The position numbers were made by a program, and so were the translations under genes. A stretch of DNA of 64,000 nt, from contig NZ_JACJKY010000001.1 in the NCBI RefSeq assembly GCF_016901855.1, forward strand, positions 62,001 to 126,000. The letters run 5' to 3'. The stretch is from Merdimmobilis hominis (GTDB taxonomy: Bacteria > Bacillota > Clostridia > Oscillospirales > Ruminococcaceae). Shown one piece after another: positions 8,103 through 17,200 of the stretch. The notes under the pieces were generated by a model, which ran no database searches, was not told the origin of the DNA, and was given only the letters and a program-made list of their open reading frames with translations. Position 1 is the first letter of the stretch; every line of letters starts with the position of its first letter.

Positions 8103-8633
8103 ATGGATTCAATGGAAACAGAAAATTTTGCTGCGAGTTATATAAACGACGATGAATATGTGCTGTGGCAGGGAAAACCGGAGAGAGGAAATCTATTTTC
8201 GGGACGCGATATATTTCTAATATTGTTTGGCATAGCATGGCTTTCATTTTGCGGCTTTTGGGAATTCACTGCACTGCAAAGTAATGCGTCACCGATTCTC
8301 GTATTGTGGGGAATTCCGTTTATTCTGGTGGGCTTGTATCTGCTGTTCGGACAGTTTATCAGACGGGCGAACATGCGCGGTAAGACGTATTATGTGATCA
8401 CAACGCGCAAGATTCTTGTGAAAACGGGAAATCGGATTCAGATGTATGACGGAAAAGACCTTCCGGCAATGCATATTCAGCTTCATAAAAACGGAACAGG
8501 CACCATCCGGTTTGGTGAACAATACTATACAAGAAGAGGTGCTGTATATAGCTGTTCCTGTGTACTTGAAAACATTGTTGATGTTGCACAGGTACAAAAT
8601 GCAATCGAAACGATGAAATCCGGCGAATATTGA
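8103..8633 (+). CDS. Small membrane protein with bacterial PH-like domain
   Basis: 176 aa. Two hydrophobic helices (about 37-55 and 66-86) sit between an N-terminal EYVLWQGKPE segment and a C-terminal beta-rich region beginning TYYVITTRKILVKTG. This matches the bacterial PH-like (bPH2-type) proteins, where WxGxP precedes two membrane spans and the PH fold follows. Function is unknown. The start has GGGGAGAGGAACG 6 nt upstream. Single-gene unit with its own promoter and terminator. Confidence 0.65.
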   Translation: MDSMETENFAASYINDDEYVLWQGKPERGNLFSGRDIFLILFGIAWLSFCGFWEFTALQSNASPILVLWGIPFILVGLYLLFGQFIRRANMRGKTYYVITTRKILVKTGNRIQMYDGKDLPAMHIQLHKNGTGTIRFGEQYYTRRGAVYSCSCVLENIVDVAQVQNAIETMKSGEY

Positions 8634-8640
8634 TCAAAAT

Positions 8641-8680
8641 AAAAAAACCTGAGGACCATATCGGTTCCTCAGGTTTTTTT
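8641..8680. terminator. Bidirectional terminator
   Basis: AAAAAAACCTGAGGA pairs with TCCTCAGGTTTTTTT. It serves the PH-like gene and the convergent SDR gene. Confidence 0.85.
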
Positions 8681-8695
8681 ATATACAAATAGATT

Positions 8696-9463
8696 TTAAA
8701 TGCAGGGCATCACGTTGCCGCCGCAGACGGGAAGATATGTTCCCGTGATATAGCTTGCCAGATCGGAAGCCAAAAACAATACAGCGTTTGCAACCTCTTG
8801 GTCGGTGCCGCGACGTCTTAACGGAATGAGTGCATCGCTCTGCGGCTGTACTTCCGTGTGGTTTTCACGGTCACGGTCAGAAATCGTCCAGCCGGGCGCT
8901 ACTTGGTTGACCGTAATACCGAACGGACCGACTTCCTTTGCGAGTACGCGCATGACACCGTCCATACCGCGTTTGCCGGACACATACGCCGACTGGCCGG
9001 GGAAGTTCTGCATTGCGCATTCGGTGTTGATTCCGATCATACGGCCGTATCCGCGCTCTTTCATAAACGGTAAAAACGCCTTTGCCATGTTGACATTCTG
9101 CATCACACAGCTTCTAAACTGGCTCTCATAGTCGGCAGGATTTTGTTCTAACACACTGGTCCATGGCACATACTGCACCACGGCGTTGTCGACAATAATA
9201 TCCGGCATCGAAAACGATGCGGCAATCTGATCGCGCATTGCGAATACAGAATTAAGCTCTCCGACGTCGCATGACACTGCAAAACAGCGGACACCGAGCG
9301 CACGAATTTCTTCCGCCAGCGCGTTTGCCTTTTCCTCGTTTTTGTGATAGTGCAGAATAATGTCTGCACCGGCTTTGGCGAGTGTTTTCGCCATCACGCG
9401 GCCAAGCTGGCCTGTCGCACCGGTGATGAGTGCCGTTTTTCCTGAAAGATCAATCGAAATCAT
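8696..9463 (-). CDS. Short-chain dehydrogenase/reductase, atypical active site
   Basis: 255-aa SDR with the Rossmann glycine motif TGATGQLG (15-22), CDVG and the YVSGK catalytic Tyr/Lys pair. Two features are unusual. The catalytic Ser, 13 residues before the Tyr, is Thr (INTECAMQ). The usual NNAG motif reads DNAV. Oxidoreductase activity is therefore plausible but not certain; the family reduces or oxidises carbonyl or alcohol groups with NAD(P). AGGAGG lies 8 nt before the ATG. Last gene of the oadB operon, 21 nt after the OadG-like protein. Confidence 0.78.
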   Translation of the reverse strand: MISIDLSGKTALITGATGQLGRVMAKTLAKAGADIILHYHKNEEKANALAEEIRALGVRCFAVSCDVGELNSVFAMRDQIAASFSMPDIIVDNAVVQYVPWTSVLEQNPADYESQFRSCVMQNVNMAKAFLPFMKERGYGRMIGINTECAMQNFPGQSAYVSGKRGMDGVMRVLAKEVGPFGITVNQVAPGWTISDRDRENHTEVQPQSDALIPLRRRGTDQEVANAVLFLASDLASYITGTYLPVCGGNVMPCI

Positions 9464-9484
9464 GTAAAAAACCTCCTGCGGCGA

Positions 9485-9628
9485 TTACTGATCGTCGTTC
9501 TTTTTCTTTCCGGTCACTTTGTTTAAAACCATGACACTGATCATGATGACTGCAATGACACAGAAGATGCCGAACATGCCCATTCCCATAATCGGAAGCG
9601 TTTGAAGAAACAGTGAAACGTTAAACAT
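9485..9628 (-). CDS. OadG-like small membrane subunit
   Basis: 47-aa protein MFNVSLFLQTLP... with one hydrophobic helix (about 10-34) containing MGMGMFGIF and a charged KKKNDDQ tail. That is the layout of gamma subunits of sodium-translocating decarboxylases. GGGAGG lies 8 nt before the ATG. It sits 13 nt downstream of oadB, which supports the call. In known pumps this subunit anchors the carboxyltransferase to the membrane; no such carboxyltransferase gene is present here. Confidence 0.65.
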   Translation of the reverse strand: MFNVSLFLQTLPIMGMGMFGIFCVIAVIMISVMVLNKVTGKKKNDDQ

Positions 9629-9641
9629 GAAAGAGCCTCCC

Positions 9642-10766
9642 TTATCGTGCAATGAGGTTTAAAATAAGACCGCCGGCGATGACCGAAGCAATCTGACCGG
9701 AAACGTTGACACCGGTCGAATGCATGAGCAAGAAGTTCTGCGGATCTTCTGCGAGTCCCATTTTGTGGACAACACGCGCCGACATCGGGAATGCAGAAAT
9801 ACCGGCAGCACCGATCATCGGGTTGATCTTTTTCTTTAAGAACAGATTGAGGATTTTTGCAAACAGCACGCCGCCTGCGGTATCAAAGATGAATGCCACA
9901 AGGCCAAGGCCGATGATCATGAGTGTCTGCAGATTCAAAAATGCCTCAGCCTGCATTTTGGTTGCAATGGTCAAGCCAAGGAACAGGGTAACCAGGTTTG
10001 CGAGCACTTTCTGTGCTGTTTCAGAGAGGGAATTGAGCACACCGCACTCACGCAGAAGGTTGCCGAACATCAAGAAGCCGATGAGTGCAACGGAACGCGG
10101 CGAAACAATACCGGTGATAATTGTGATAATGATCGGGAACAGAATGCGTGTTGTTTTGGAAACGGTTTTCTGTTCATACGGCATACGGATCAAACGCTCT
10201 TTTTTGGTGGTAAGCAGTTTGATAACCGGCGGCTGAACGATCGGAACGAGCGCCATATAGGAATATGCAGCAACGATGATCGGGCCGATATAGCTCGACT
10301 GGAAGTAGTTTGCCACAAAGATGGATGTCGGGCCGTCTGCTGCGCCGATGATTGCAACAGATGCAGCATCTTTCAAGTCAAAGCCAAAGAATGCGGCAAG
10401 ACTCAATGTAAAGAAGATACCGAACTGTGCAGCTGCACCGAAGATCATCAGTTTCGGGTTTGTAAGAAGCGGACCGAAGTCGATCATTGCACCGATACCG
10501 ACAAACAGCAAGAGCGGGAACAGCTCGTTTGCAATACCGTTGTTAAAGAGCAGGTCAATGACACCGACTTCCTCTGCGCCTTCGTAAATCTGTGTGACTG
10601 CACCCGAAAGCGGCAGGTTTACCAAAATCGCACCGAATCCCATCGGCAGAAGGAGCGTTGGCTCCATGTCTTTTTTGATTGCCAGCCAGATGAGCAGTCC
10701 GCCGATTGCCCACATGACAATCTGCTGCCATTGAATGTTCAGAACGTTTCCGAACAAGGCCTCCAT
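9642..10766 (-). CDS. oadB: Sodium ion-translocating decarboxylase beta subunit (OadB family)
   Basis: 374-aa polytopic protein with the OadB signatures GIGAMIDFGPLL and GAADGPTSIFVANYF (the essential Asp region), LFLGLTIA and the C-terminal MHSTGVNVSGQIASVIAGG. In OAD, MMD and GCD complexes it couples biotin-carboxyl decarboxylation to Na+ export. The ATG at 10766 is preferred over the upstream in-frame start because AAAGGA lies 8 nt before it and the longer frame would begin inside the riboswitch expression platform. The operon has no alpha or biotin-carrier gene, so partners must be encoded elsewhere or the protein has another role. Controlled by a yybP-ykoY riboswitch. Confidence 0.85.
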   Translation of the reverse strand: MEALFGNVLNIQWQQIVMWAIGGLLIWLAIKKDMEPTLLLPMGFGAILVNLPLSGAVTQIYEGAEEVGVIDLLFNNGIANELFPLLLFVGIGAMIDFGPLLTNPKLMIFGAAAQFGIFFTLSLAAFFGFDLKDAASVAIIGAADGPTSIFVANYFQSSYIGPIIVAAYSYMALVPIVQPPVIKLLTTKKERLIRMPYEQKTVSKTTRILFPIIITIITGIVSPRSVALIGFLMFGNLLRECGVLNSLSETAQKVLANLVTLFLGLTIATKMQAEAFLNLQTLMIIGLGLVAFIFDTAGGVLFAKILNLFLKKKINPMIGAAGISAFPMSARVVHKMGLAEDPQNFLLMHSTGVNVSGQIASVIAGGLILNLIAR

Positions 10767-10806
10767 TGTACCAAATCCTTTCTTTTTTAAAAAAATAAAT
10801 GAAATA

Positions 10807-10852
10807 GAAAAAAGACTTTTGCCCACGCCTTTGATGTGTGGAACAAAAGTCT
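10807..10852 (-). terminator. Riboswitch expression platform (regulated terminator)
   Basis: On the minus strand AGACTTTTG (10852-10844) pairs with CAAAAGTCT (10821-10813), followed by TTTTTT. The 5' arm is also the 3' strand of aptamer helix P1. Aptamer folding and termination are therefore mutually exclusive, which predicts a ligand-ON switch. Confidence 0.8.
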
Positions 10853-10940
10853 CGCTATTGAAAACAAAGAGCGGGTGAGAACATCACCGTGTATTGACGC
10901 CACTTGTTACAGCATAAGGCTGCAAGCTACTCCCTTTTAT
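10844..10940 (-). promoter_or_regulatory. yybP-ykoY family (Mn2+-sensing) riboswitch aptamer
   Basis: Read on the minus strand, AAAAGGGAGTAGC opens the element and GCGAGACTTTTG closes it. The AAAAG/CTTTT ends form P1. Between them are a GCAGC-cuuau-GCUGU hairpin, the CTGTAACA block, and GGCGTCAATACA, which matches the conserved CGUCAA-AC loop. These are the hallmarks of the yybP-ykoY leader, which binds Mn2+ between two loops. Known targets are Mn exporters such as MntP, P-type ATPases, TerC and UPF0016; control of an oadB operon is unexpected. Confidence 0.82.
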
Positions 10941-10989
10941 TCGAAAACTGTTTAAAAATCACGGGCGGGCTTCGTCCGTTCCGTCGTTT

Positions 10990-11018
10990 AGGATACCATG
11001 TTTTTTGAAAAAAAGCAA
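10990..11018 (-). promoter_or_regulatory. Promoter of the riboswitch-oadB transcript
   Basis: TTGCTT (11018-11013), 17-nt spacer, TATCCT (10995-10990). The -35 lies in the T-tract of the upstream pyrF terminator. Confidence 0.55.
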
Positions 11019-11048
11019 GGCAGGAAACGTGTTTTCTTCGTTCCTGCC
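11001..11048 (-). terminator. Terminator of pyrC-pyrF
   Basis: On the minus strand GGCAGGAA (11048-11041) pairs with TTCCTGCC (11026-11019), followed by TTGCTTTTTTT. Confidence 0.75.
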
Positions 11049-11074
11049 CTATATTTTTTAAAAAATAATGAATA

Positions 11075-11998
11075 TTAACGGGAAGCGATTGCGTTCATGA
11101 TGTCGTCACGCATCCGGATTGCTTCTCTGCGTGCAGCACCTGCAAAATCAGCTTCATCACAGCCTTCTTTTTGGTATGCGCACATGATGCCGCGGGAAGA
11201 GTTGATGATTGCACCGATACCGTTTTTGTCAAAGCCACCGCAGACATCTTTTGCACCGCCGCCCTGTGCGCCGTAGCCCGGAACCAGGAAGAAGGTGTGC
11301 GGCAGTTTTTCACGCAGTTCGGTGAGCTGTTCCGGATAGGTTGCGCCGACAACTGCGCCGACTGCACTGTAACCGTATTTGCCGATGGTATCTGCGCCCC
11401 ATGCTTCGCACATATCGCCCATGACTTCGTACACACGTTTGCTGCCGATCATTTTGTCCTGCAATTCGCCGCTCGAGCGGTTTGAGGTTTTGACCAGCAC
11501 AAAAATGCCGCGGTCACGTTCTTTGCAGACGTTTAACAGCGGGGTGATGCCGTCTGTGCCCAGATAGCCGTTTACAGTCAGCATGTCTGCGTCAAATGCG
11601 CTGACTTCGCCGGCGTCAGTTGCGGTGACACCCAAGTGTGCGGTTGCGTATGCTTCCATTGTTGCACCGATATCGTTGCGTTTGCCGTCGGTCATGACGA
11701 TCATGCCTTTTTCTTTTGCATAGCGGATCGTTTCAGTCAGTGCACGCACACCCTGCCAGCCGTACATTTCATAATAAGCAGCCTGCGGTTTGATTGCCGG
11801 AACAATATCATACAGTGCATCGATCAGTGCACGGTTAAAGCAGAGCAGTGCTTCTGCGGAAGCCTCCAGCGGATCGGAATATTTGGCAAAGCACTCTTTG
11901 CGGATATATTCCGGCACATATGCGAGCTTCGGGTCAAGCCCTGCAACGGTCGGGTTTTTGTATTCGATAATTTTGTCAATCAGTCTGTCCATTCCCAT
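11075..11998 (-). CDS. pyrF: Orotidine 5'-phosphate decarboxylase
   Basis: 307-aa type-2 PyrF, final step of UMP synthesis (OMP to UMP plus CO2). The catalytic motif DGKRNDIGAT lies near residue 100. NTVAGLDP-like phosphate-site residues occur at the N-terminus (PTVAGLDPKLAY), and VPGYGAQGG with the SSRGI phosphate gripper toward the end. The ATG at 11998 has AGAAAGGAACG upstream. The longer open frame would overlap pyrC and is rejected. It lies 20 nt after pyrC in one operon and is followed by a strong terminator. Confidence 0.93.
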   Translation of the reverse strand: MGMDRLIDKIIEYKNPTVAGLDPKLAYVPEYIRKECFAKYSDPLEASAEALLCFNRALIDALYDIVPAIKPQAAYYEMYGWQGVRALTETIRYAKEKGMIVMTDGKRNDIGATMEAYATAHLGVTATDAGEVSAFDADMLTVNGYLGTDGITPLLNVCKERDRGIFVLVKTSNRSSGELQDKMIGSKRVYEVMGDMCEAWGADTIGKYGYSAVGAVVGATYPEQLTELREKLPHTFFLVPGYGAQGGGAKDVCGGFDKNGIGAIINSSRGIMCAYQKEGCDEADFAGAARREAIRMRDDIMNAIASR

Positions 11999-12018
11999 GT
12001 TTTTCGTTCCTTTCTGTA

Positions 12019-13293
12019 TCAGCGCATGACATAGACGATCTCGCCGTCTACGAATGTATAGCGGACGCGTCCCTGCATCCGTTCGAATTTGAATACCGTG
12101 TTTTTCGATTTGGAGGCAAGCCGCTCCGGCAGTACCGTCCATTTGATGTTCGGGTCGATGATTGCGATATCTGCCGGCATGCCCGGTTTTAAGCTTCCTG
12201 CTTCAATACCCAAAATTTTTGCCGGATTGGTGCTCATCAGCTCGATCAGCTTTTCAAACGAAATGATGCCCGGTTCCACCAAAAAGCGGATGCCCGCTGC
12301 AAGCGACGTTTCGAGCCCGACTGTGCCGTTCGGCGCTTTCATAAAGTCGGCTTTATCACGTTTGGTGTGCGGTGCATGGTCAGTAACAATGCAGTCGATC
12401 GTGCCGTCTTTGATGCCTTCGATGATCGCCTGCACGTCCTCCGCTTCACGCAGTGGGGGATTCATGCGGAAATCTGCATCTTTTGCGCGGAGCTTTTCGT
12501 CTGTGTATGCAAAATAGTGCGGACAGGTTTCGGCAGTAACCTTTACGCCGCGTTTTTTTGCTGCACGAATCAGCTCAACCGAACCTTTTGTGCTCACGTG
12601 CGCAATGTGAATGTGTGTGCCGGTGCGCTCTGCGATGTTGATTTCGCGCTCTGTGATCGAATCTTCACTCAGGCGATCCATGCCCGGAATGCAGAGTTCC
12701 TCGCTGACTTTTCCTTTATTGATGATGCCGTTTTTGATGATCGAAAGATCTTCACAGTGAGAAGTGACCAGAAGTCCCTGTTTGTCTGCTTCGATCATGG
12801 CCTGTTCCATCATAGATTCGTTTTGAACCGGACGGCCGTCATCGGAAACGGCACGCACGCCTTTTTTTGCATACATCGAAAAATCAGAAAGCGATTCGCC
12901 CGAAAGCCCTTTGGTGATGGCACCGCAGATATACACCTTTGCACGTGCGCTTTTTGCTTTGTCGTTAATATAGTCGATGACTTCTTCACTGTCGGTTGCC
13001 GGTTTGGTGTTCGGCATACACAAAAGGGAAGTCACACCGCCGGTGACTGCTGCGCCGCAGCCGGTATGGATATCTTCTTTATCGGTAAATCCGGGATCAC
13101 GCAGATGTACGTGCATGTCGATAAGACCGGGAAGTACCGTAAGTCCTTTTGCTTCGAGCACACGGTCTACATGATCGGTAATTTTTTCTTCCACTTTAAC
13201 GATTTTTCCGTCTTCAATCAAAACATCCGCGGGTTTGCAGATGGATTGTGAAGGATCGACCACAAATCCATTGCGGATGAGCATATTTGCCAT
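12019..13293 (-). CDS. pyrC: Dihydroorotase (type I)
   Basis: 424-aa amidohydrolase converting carbamoyl-aspartate to dihydroorotate. Zinc ligands are visible in DMHVHLRDPG (59-68), SHCED, HIAHVS and the catalytic VTDHAPH. CMPNTKP is the substrate-binding segment typical of class I enzymes. The AGGAGG site is 7 nt before the ATG. First gene of pyrC-pyrF. The leader is short and shows no PyrR-type attenuator. Confidence 0.94.
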   Translation of the reverse strand: MANMLIRNGFVVDPSQSICKPADVLIEDGKIVKVEEKITDHVDRVLEAKGLTVLPGLIDMHVHLRDPGFTDKEDIHTGCGAAVTGGVTSLLCMPNTKPATDSEEVIDYINDKAKSARAKVYICGAITKGLSGESLSDFSMYAKKGVRAVSDDGRPVQNESMMEQAMIEADKQGLLVTSHCEDLSIIKNGIINKGKVSEELCIPGMDRLSEDSITEREINIAERTGTHIHIAHVSTKGSVELIRAAKKRGVKVTAETCPHYFAYTDEKLRAKDADFRMNPPLREAEDVQAIIEGIKDGTIDCIVTDHAPHTKRDKADFMKAPNGTVGLETSLAAGIRFLVEPGIISFEKLIELMSTNPAKILGIEAGSLKPGMPADIAIIDPNIKWTVLPERLASKSKNTVFKFERMQGRVRYTFVDGEIVYVMR

Positions 13294-13328
13294 AGAAAAC
13301 GCCTCCTTGCAGATTGTTTCTTCCTTTA

Positions 13329-13357
13329 AGTATACGGGGTTTGTCGGATAATGTCAA
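13329..13357 (-). promoter_or_regulatory. Promoter of pyrC-pyrF
   Basis: TTGACA (13357-13352), 17-nt spacer, TATACT (13334-13329): a near-consensus promoter about 36 nt before the pyrC ATG. Confidence 0.8.
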
Positions 13358-13385
13358 TCAAAACACCTTGTATGAAGAAAAAGAC

Positions 13386-13427
13386 AATGAAAAAGAGCAA
13401 GTCAATCACATGACTTGCTCTTTTCAA
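13386..13427 (-). terminator. Terminator after the 56-aa gene
   Basis: AAAAGAGCAAGTCA / TGACTTGCTCTTTT with loop ATCACA, then TTTTT on the minus strand. It isolates the TetR/small-protein unit from pyrC. Confidence 0.8.
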
Positions 13428-13432
13428 AAAGG

Positions 13433-13603
13433 TCAGCGAAGTTCTGTCAGCGCGGATACACACTGCATCATTTCCTCTTTGGAAGAAAACGATGCACCTG
13501 ATTGCAGGATGGATTCTTGAATATAGGCGGGGAGAGAATGAAAGTAAGCGGTCATCTCTTTTGCCTGTGCTTGGCTGGATGCCTGAAATGAAAACTGTTT
13601 CAT
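13433..13603 (-). CDS. 56-aa small protein of unknown function
   Basis: Reads MKQFSFQASSQAQAKEMTAY and ends in ...QCVSALTELR. GAGGTGA is 6 nt before the ATG, and a terminator starts right after the stop, both strong signs of a real gene. It is predicted to be helical, with no membrane segment and no recognisable domain. It lies 41 nt after tetR, so it may be co-transcribed. A TG-x-TATAAT-like element at the tetR stop codon could give it its own promoter. No function can be assigned. Confidence 0.6.
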   Translation of the reverse strand: MKQFSFQASSQAQAKEMTAYFHSLPAYIQESILQSGASFSSKEEMMQCVSALTELR

Positions 13604-13644
13604 CAAAAATCACCTCGAAAAAAGTATGTCCGTCAATCCCGGCA

Positions 13645-14223
13645 TTATACACATTCGAACGGTTCGTGGATGTGAAATACTTCCTGTGCCGAGTCATAAA
13701 TAATGGCGGAGAGGCTGCCGGTTTCCTCGTCTTTTAAGTGATTTCTTAAAATGCGCAGACCGAACGCAAAAATCAGATAAGAAATCCGCACATTTTTGAC
13801 CCGTAGACAACCGATCTGCACGCCTTCTTCTAAGAACGGCGCAAATGCATCGGCTGTCTGCAAAATGAACTGGTCGAGATACTGTTCATATTGTTCGTAG
13901 GAAAGTCCGCTTTGCTTTTGCAGTCGGTCATAATATTCCGAAAGCTCGGTGGCACGGAGAATACAGCGGGAAAACCGTGTAAGATAAGGCGTTTGCTCAT
14001 CATTCACAAGCGATGTGAGTTCCGCTAAATGCACCTGCATCCGGCGGACTGCAACTTCTTTAATGAGGTCTTCTTTGTGTTTGAAATGATGATAAAACGT
14101 TCCTTTTGCAATGCCGGCGCGTGCGGCGATTTCGGAAACGGAAAACGCGCTGTTTTCTTCGCAGAATAAAACTTGTTGTGCTGTTTGAATGATTTTTTCT
14201 TTGGAGCGTTCTCCTTTTTTCAT
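13645..14223 (-). CDS. TetR family transcriptional regulator
   Basis: 192 aa. The N-terminal helix-turn-helix reads FSVSEIAARAGIAKGTFYHHF (about 22-44), the standard TetR recognition region; the C-terminal ligand domain is unassigned. It lies 23 nt downstream of the ABC permease in the same direction. A 9-bp-arm palindrome overlaps the operon's transcription start, so the likely role is repression of the exporter and of itself until an inducer binds. Confidence 0.88.
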   Translation of the reverse strand: MKKGERSKEKIIQTAQQVLFCEENSAFSVSEIAARAGIAKGTFYHHFKHKEDLIKEVAVRRMQVHLAELTSLVNDEQTPYLTRFSRCILRATELSEYYDRLQKQSGLSYEQYEQYLDQFILQTADAFAPFLEEGVQIGCLRVKNVRISYLIFAFGLRILRNHLKDEETGSLSAIIYDSAQEVFHIHEPFECV

Positions 14224-14246
14224 GGTTATGCCTCCTTTGTGCGCCG

Positions 14247-17200
14247 TTATTCAACCGATTTGAGTGATTCGACCATGGAAACATGTGTAAGACGCGGATG
14301 CATTGCCGCCTGCACAGCCAAGGTGAATACAAGCGTCAGCAGCAGCGCATAGACATAAGAAAGCGGCGCAATCGTTCGATGGAACATCACCATGTCCACT
14401 TCTGCAACTGTGACAACAAACTGATGCAGAAGAACACCGAGTCCGCAGCCCAAAATCATGCCGAGCAAGGAAAGAATCATGTTTTCGCGGAAAACATACA
14501 GATCGACTTCCTTATCAAAGAAACCGAGCACCTTGATGGTTGCAATTTCGCGAATACGTTCTGTGATGTTGATGTTGGTCAGATTATAGAGCACTACAAA
14601 TGCCAGCAAGCTTGCCGAAAGGATCAGTACAACGATAATCAGATTCAGCCGGTCAAACATATCGTTGAATGTCTGCGTCATTGTTTCGATTTGTGTGACG
14701 CTCAAAATCTCCTTGTTTTCAAGAATCTGTTCGGAAAGAGCACTCAAATCGGCGCCTTCCTCTGTTTGGACAAAAATTGTCCGGTATTCCGGTGCCTGTC
14801 CGCCAAATACCTGCGCATACTGATCTTTCGAGAGGTAGATGTAATGGTAAACATAGTTTTCTGTAATGCCTTCCACCGGAATGGAAACCGTCCGGCCATC
14901 CGAAGTCTTGCAGGAAATCGTATCGCCGACTGATAAATCCAGTGTATCGGCCATCTTTTCGGTGATCAGTGCACCGGAAGAGGGGGACGAACATGATTCT
15001 TTTGTCCGGCGATCTCTGAAGGTGATGAAATCTTCGATGACCTGATCGTTTTCCGGAACAAACAAATACGCATCCACCGATTCGTCATTCGAAGCGGTTG
15101 CAGTGACCTGCTCCTGTGCGGCAATCATTGTATTTTTTACTTCGCTTGAATCGTGAAGCAAATCGAGAATCTGCTGCTGCCGTTCGGTCGGTTCCTCCGG
15201 TGAATAGACATGATTCAATACAACATTCAGATCATAGTGATACAGATCGTTAAACTGTGAGGAAACAATGCCGGTGATGGAGTCTTTTAATCCGAAGCCC
15301 GTGAGCATCAGTGCTGTACATCCCGCAACACCGATGAGCGTCATGAAAAAGCGCTTTTTGTCCCGCAGGATATTGCGCATGGTGAGTTTCTGTGTGAACG
15401 AAAGGTGTCCCCAGATAAACGGAATGCGTTCTAAGAACACACGCTTGCCGTTTTTCGGCGGTTTCGGACGAATCAGTCCTGCCGGTACCTCTTTTAGTTC
15501 TTTATAGCACGCTGCAACGGCTGCAAGAATTGTCGCCGCAAAGAAAACAGCGGAAGCAAGCAGTGCAAGCGGCCAGTTGAACGGTGTTTGAATCGGCGGC
15601 GTGGTGTACATGATACTGTACGCTTTCCAGATGACACGGGGAAATACGACGAATCCGACGCTCAGTCCAACCACACAGCCGATGAATGATGTGACTGTCG
15701 CAAAAATCAGGTATTTCGCAATGATTGCTTTGCTTGTGTAGCCGAGTGCTTTCAAAACGCCGATCTGTGTACGCTGTTCTTCGATCATGCGCGTCATGGT
15801 GGTCAGACAAACAAGCGCCGCCACCAAGAAGAAAAAGACAGGGAATACGGCAGCAACTGCGTCTACGCGGTCGGCATCCTGTTCGAATCCGGACATTACC
15901 GTGTCGGTTGCACGCGTTTGTGTGTACCAGGTTGGTGTCTGTACATCGTCAATCTTCGTCTGTGCGTCCAAAAGCTGTTCATGTGCATCCGAAAGCTTTT
16001 GCTCGGTTTCAGCTTTTTTCTGTGTAAACAGTGCTTTATTTTCTTCGAGTTCTTTTTCACCCTGCTGAATCTCAGCCAGCGAATCATTTAAAACGCGCAG
16101 TCCCTCTGTTTTTTGCTGAAGGAGGGTGTTCATTCCTTCGGTGTATTGGCGCTCGCCGTCGGCAAGCTTTTGCACACCGTTTTGATATTCGGAAAGTCCC
16201 GCTAAATACTGTGCGTTTCCGGCTTCCCATTCGGCGCGTTTTTCATGAAGTGTTTGCTCCTGTTCATTGAGCTCTGTTTTGGCTTTGGAAAGCTCTTCGT
16301 AACCTTTCACACCTGCCTGTGCAAACAGCAAATCCCGTTTTGCCTGTGCAACCAGTGCGGTATCCTCGGGAGATTCTGCCATGACACGATCATATTCCGC
16401 CTGTGCTTCTTCTAAGCGGATTTTGGCAGTGCTTTCGCTTTCATATACGTCATCAAGCAGCTTTTTGGATGTTTCCCATCCGGTGAGCGCCGCCTGAAAA
16501 AGCTGTTCGCCTTGTTCAAGCTGTGCCTTTCCGTCATCAAGCTGCTGTTTTGCCGCATCAAGCTGCACTTTTGATTCTTCGAGCGTTTTTTTAGATTCAT
16601 CCAAAAGCGTACGGGTTTTGCTTAACTGCAATTCGCCTTCGGAGATTTTGAAATCCAGTTCTGTTTTTCCGAGTTCCCATTCATTTTTTCCGTCTGTGAG
16701 CTTTTTTTCAGCCTCGGCAAGTGCTTGCTCACCTTTGGAAAGCTCTTCTTCTGCCTGTTTCTTTCCTTCTTCGTATTGTTTTGTTGCTTCATCGAGCTCT
16801 TCCTCTGCAGGACCAATCAATTCATCACGACGCCGTTCACAGGCATCGGTGCTGACGGATTCCACTTCGCTTTCAATCGAATCCATTTCTTGTTCGTAAG
16901 AGGAGCCGAATGTGAACAGTTCTTCTGAAAAATCGGTCGTCAGGTACACTTCCGTATATGCTTCCATCGAAAATGCTTCCGGAAGTGTAAAGAGGAAACT
17001 TGATACCTTGCCGCTTCCTTTTGTTGTGGAATTGCTGAGACTCGAAAGATACAGAGGATTTTTTACATAGCCGACAATCCGAAACGAGGTTTCGGCAAGA
17101 GAATTTTCTGCGTCCGGATCACTTTGCACATTGACTTCTAATGTGTCGCCGATCTCACAGCTTGGCGGAACGCTGTCGTTTAACACGAGTACCGCTTCAT

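Noticed and set aside
10801-10826. Longer N-terminus for oadB
   Set aside because: It would start inside the riboswitch terminator; AAAGGA marks the ATG at 10766.
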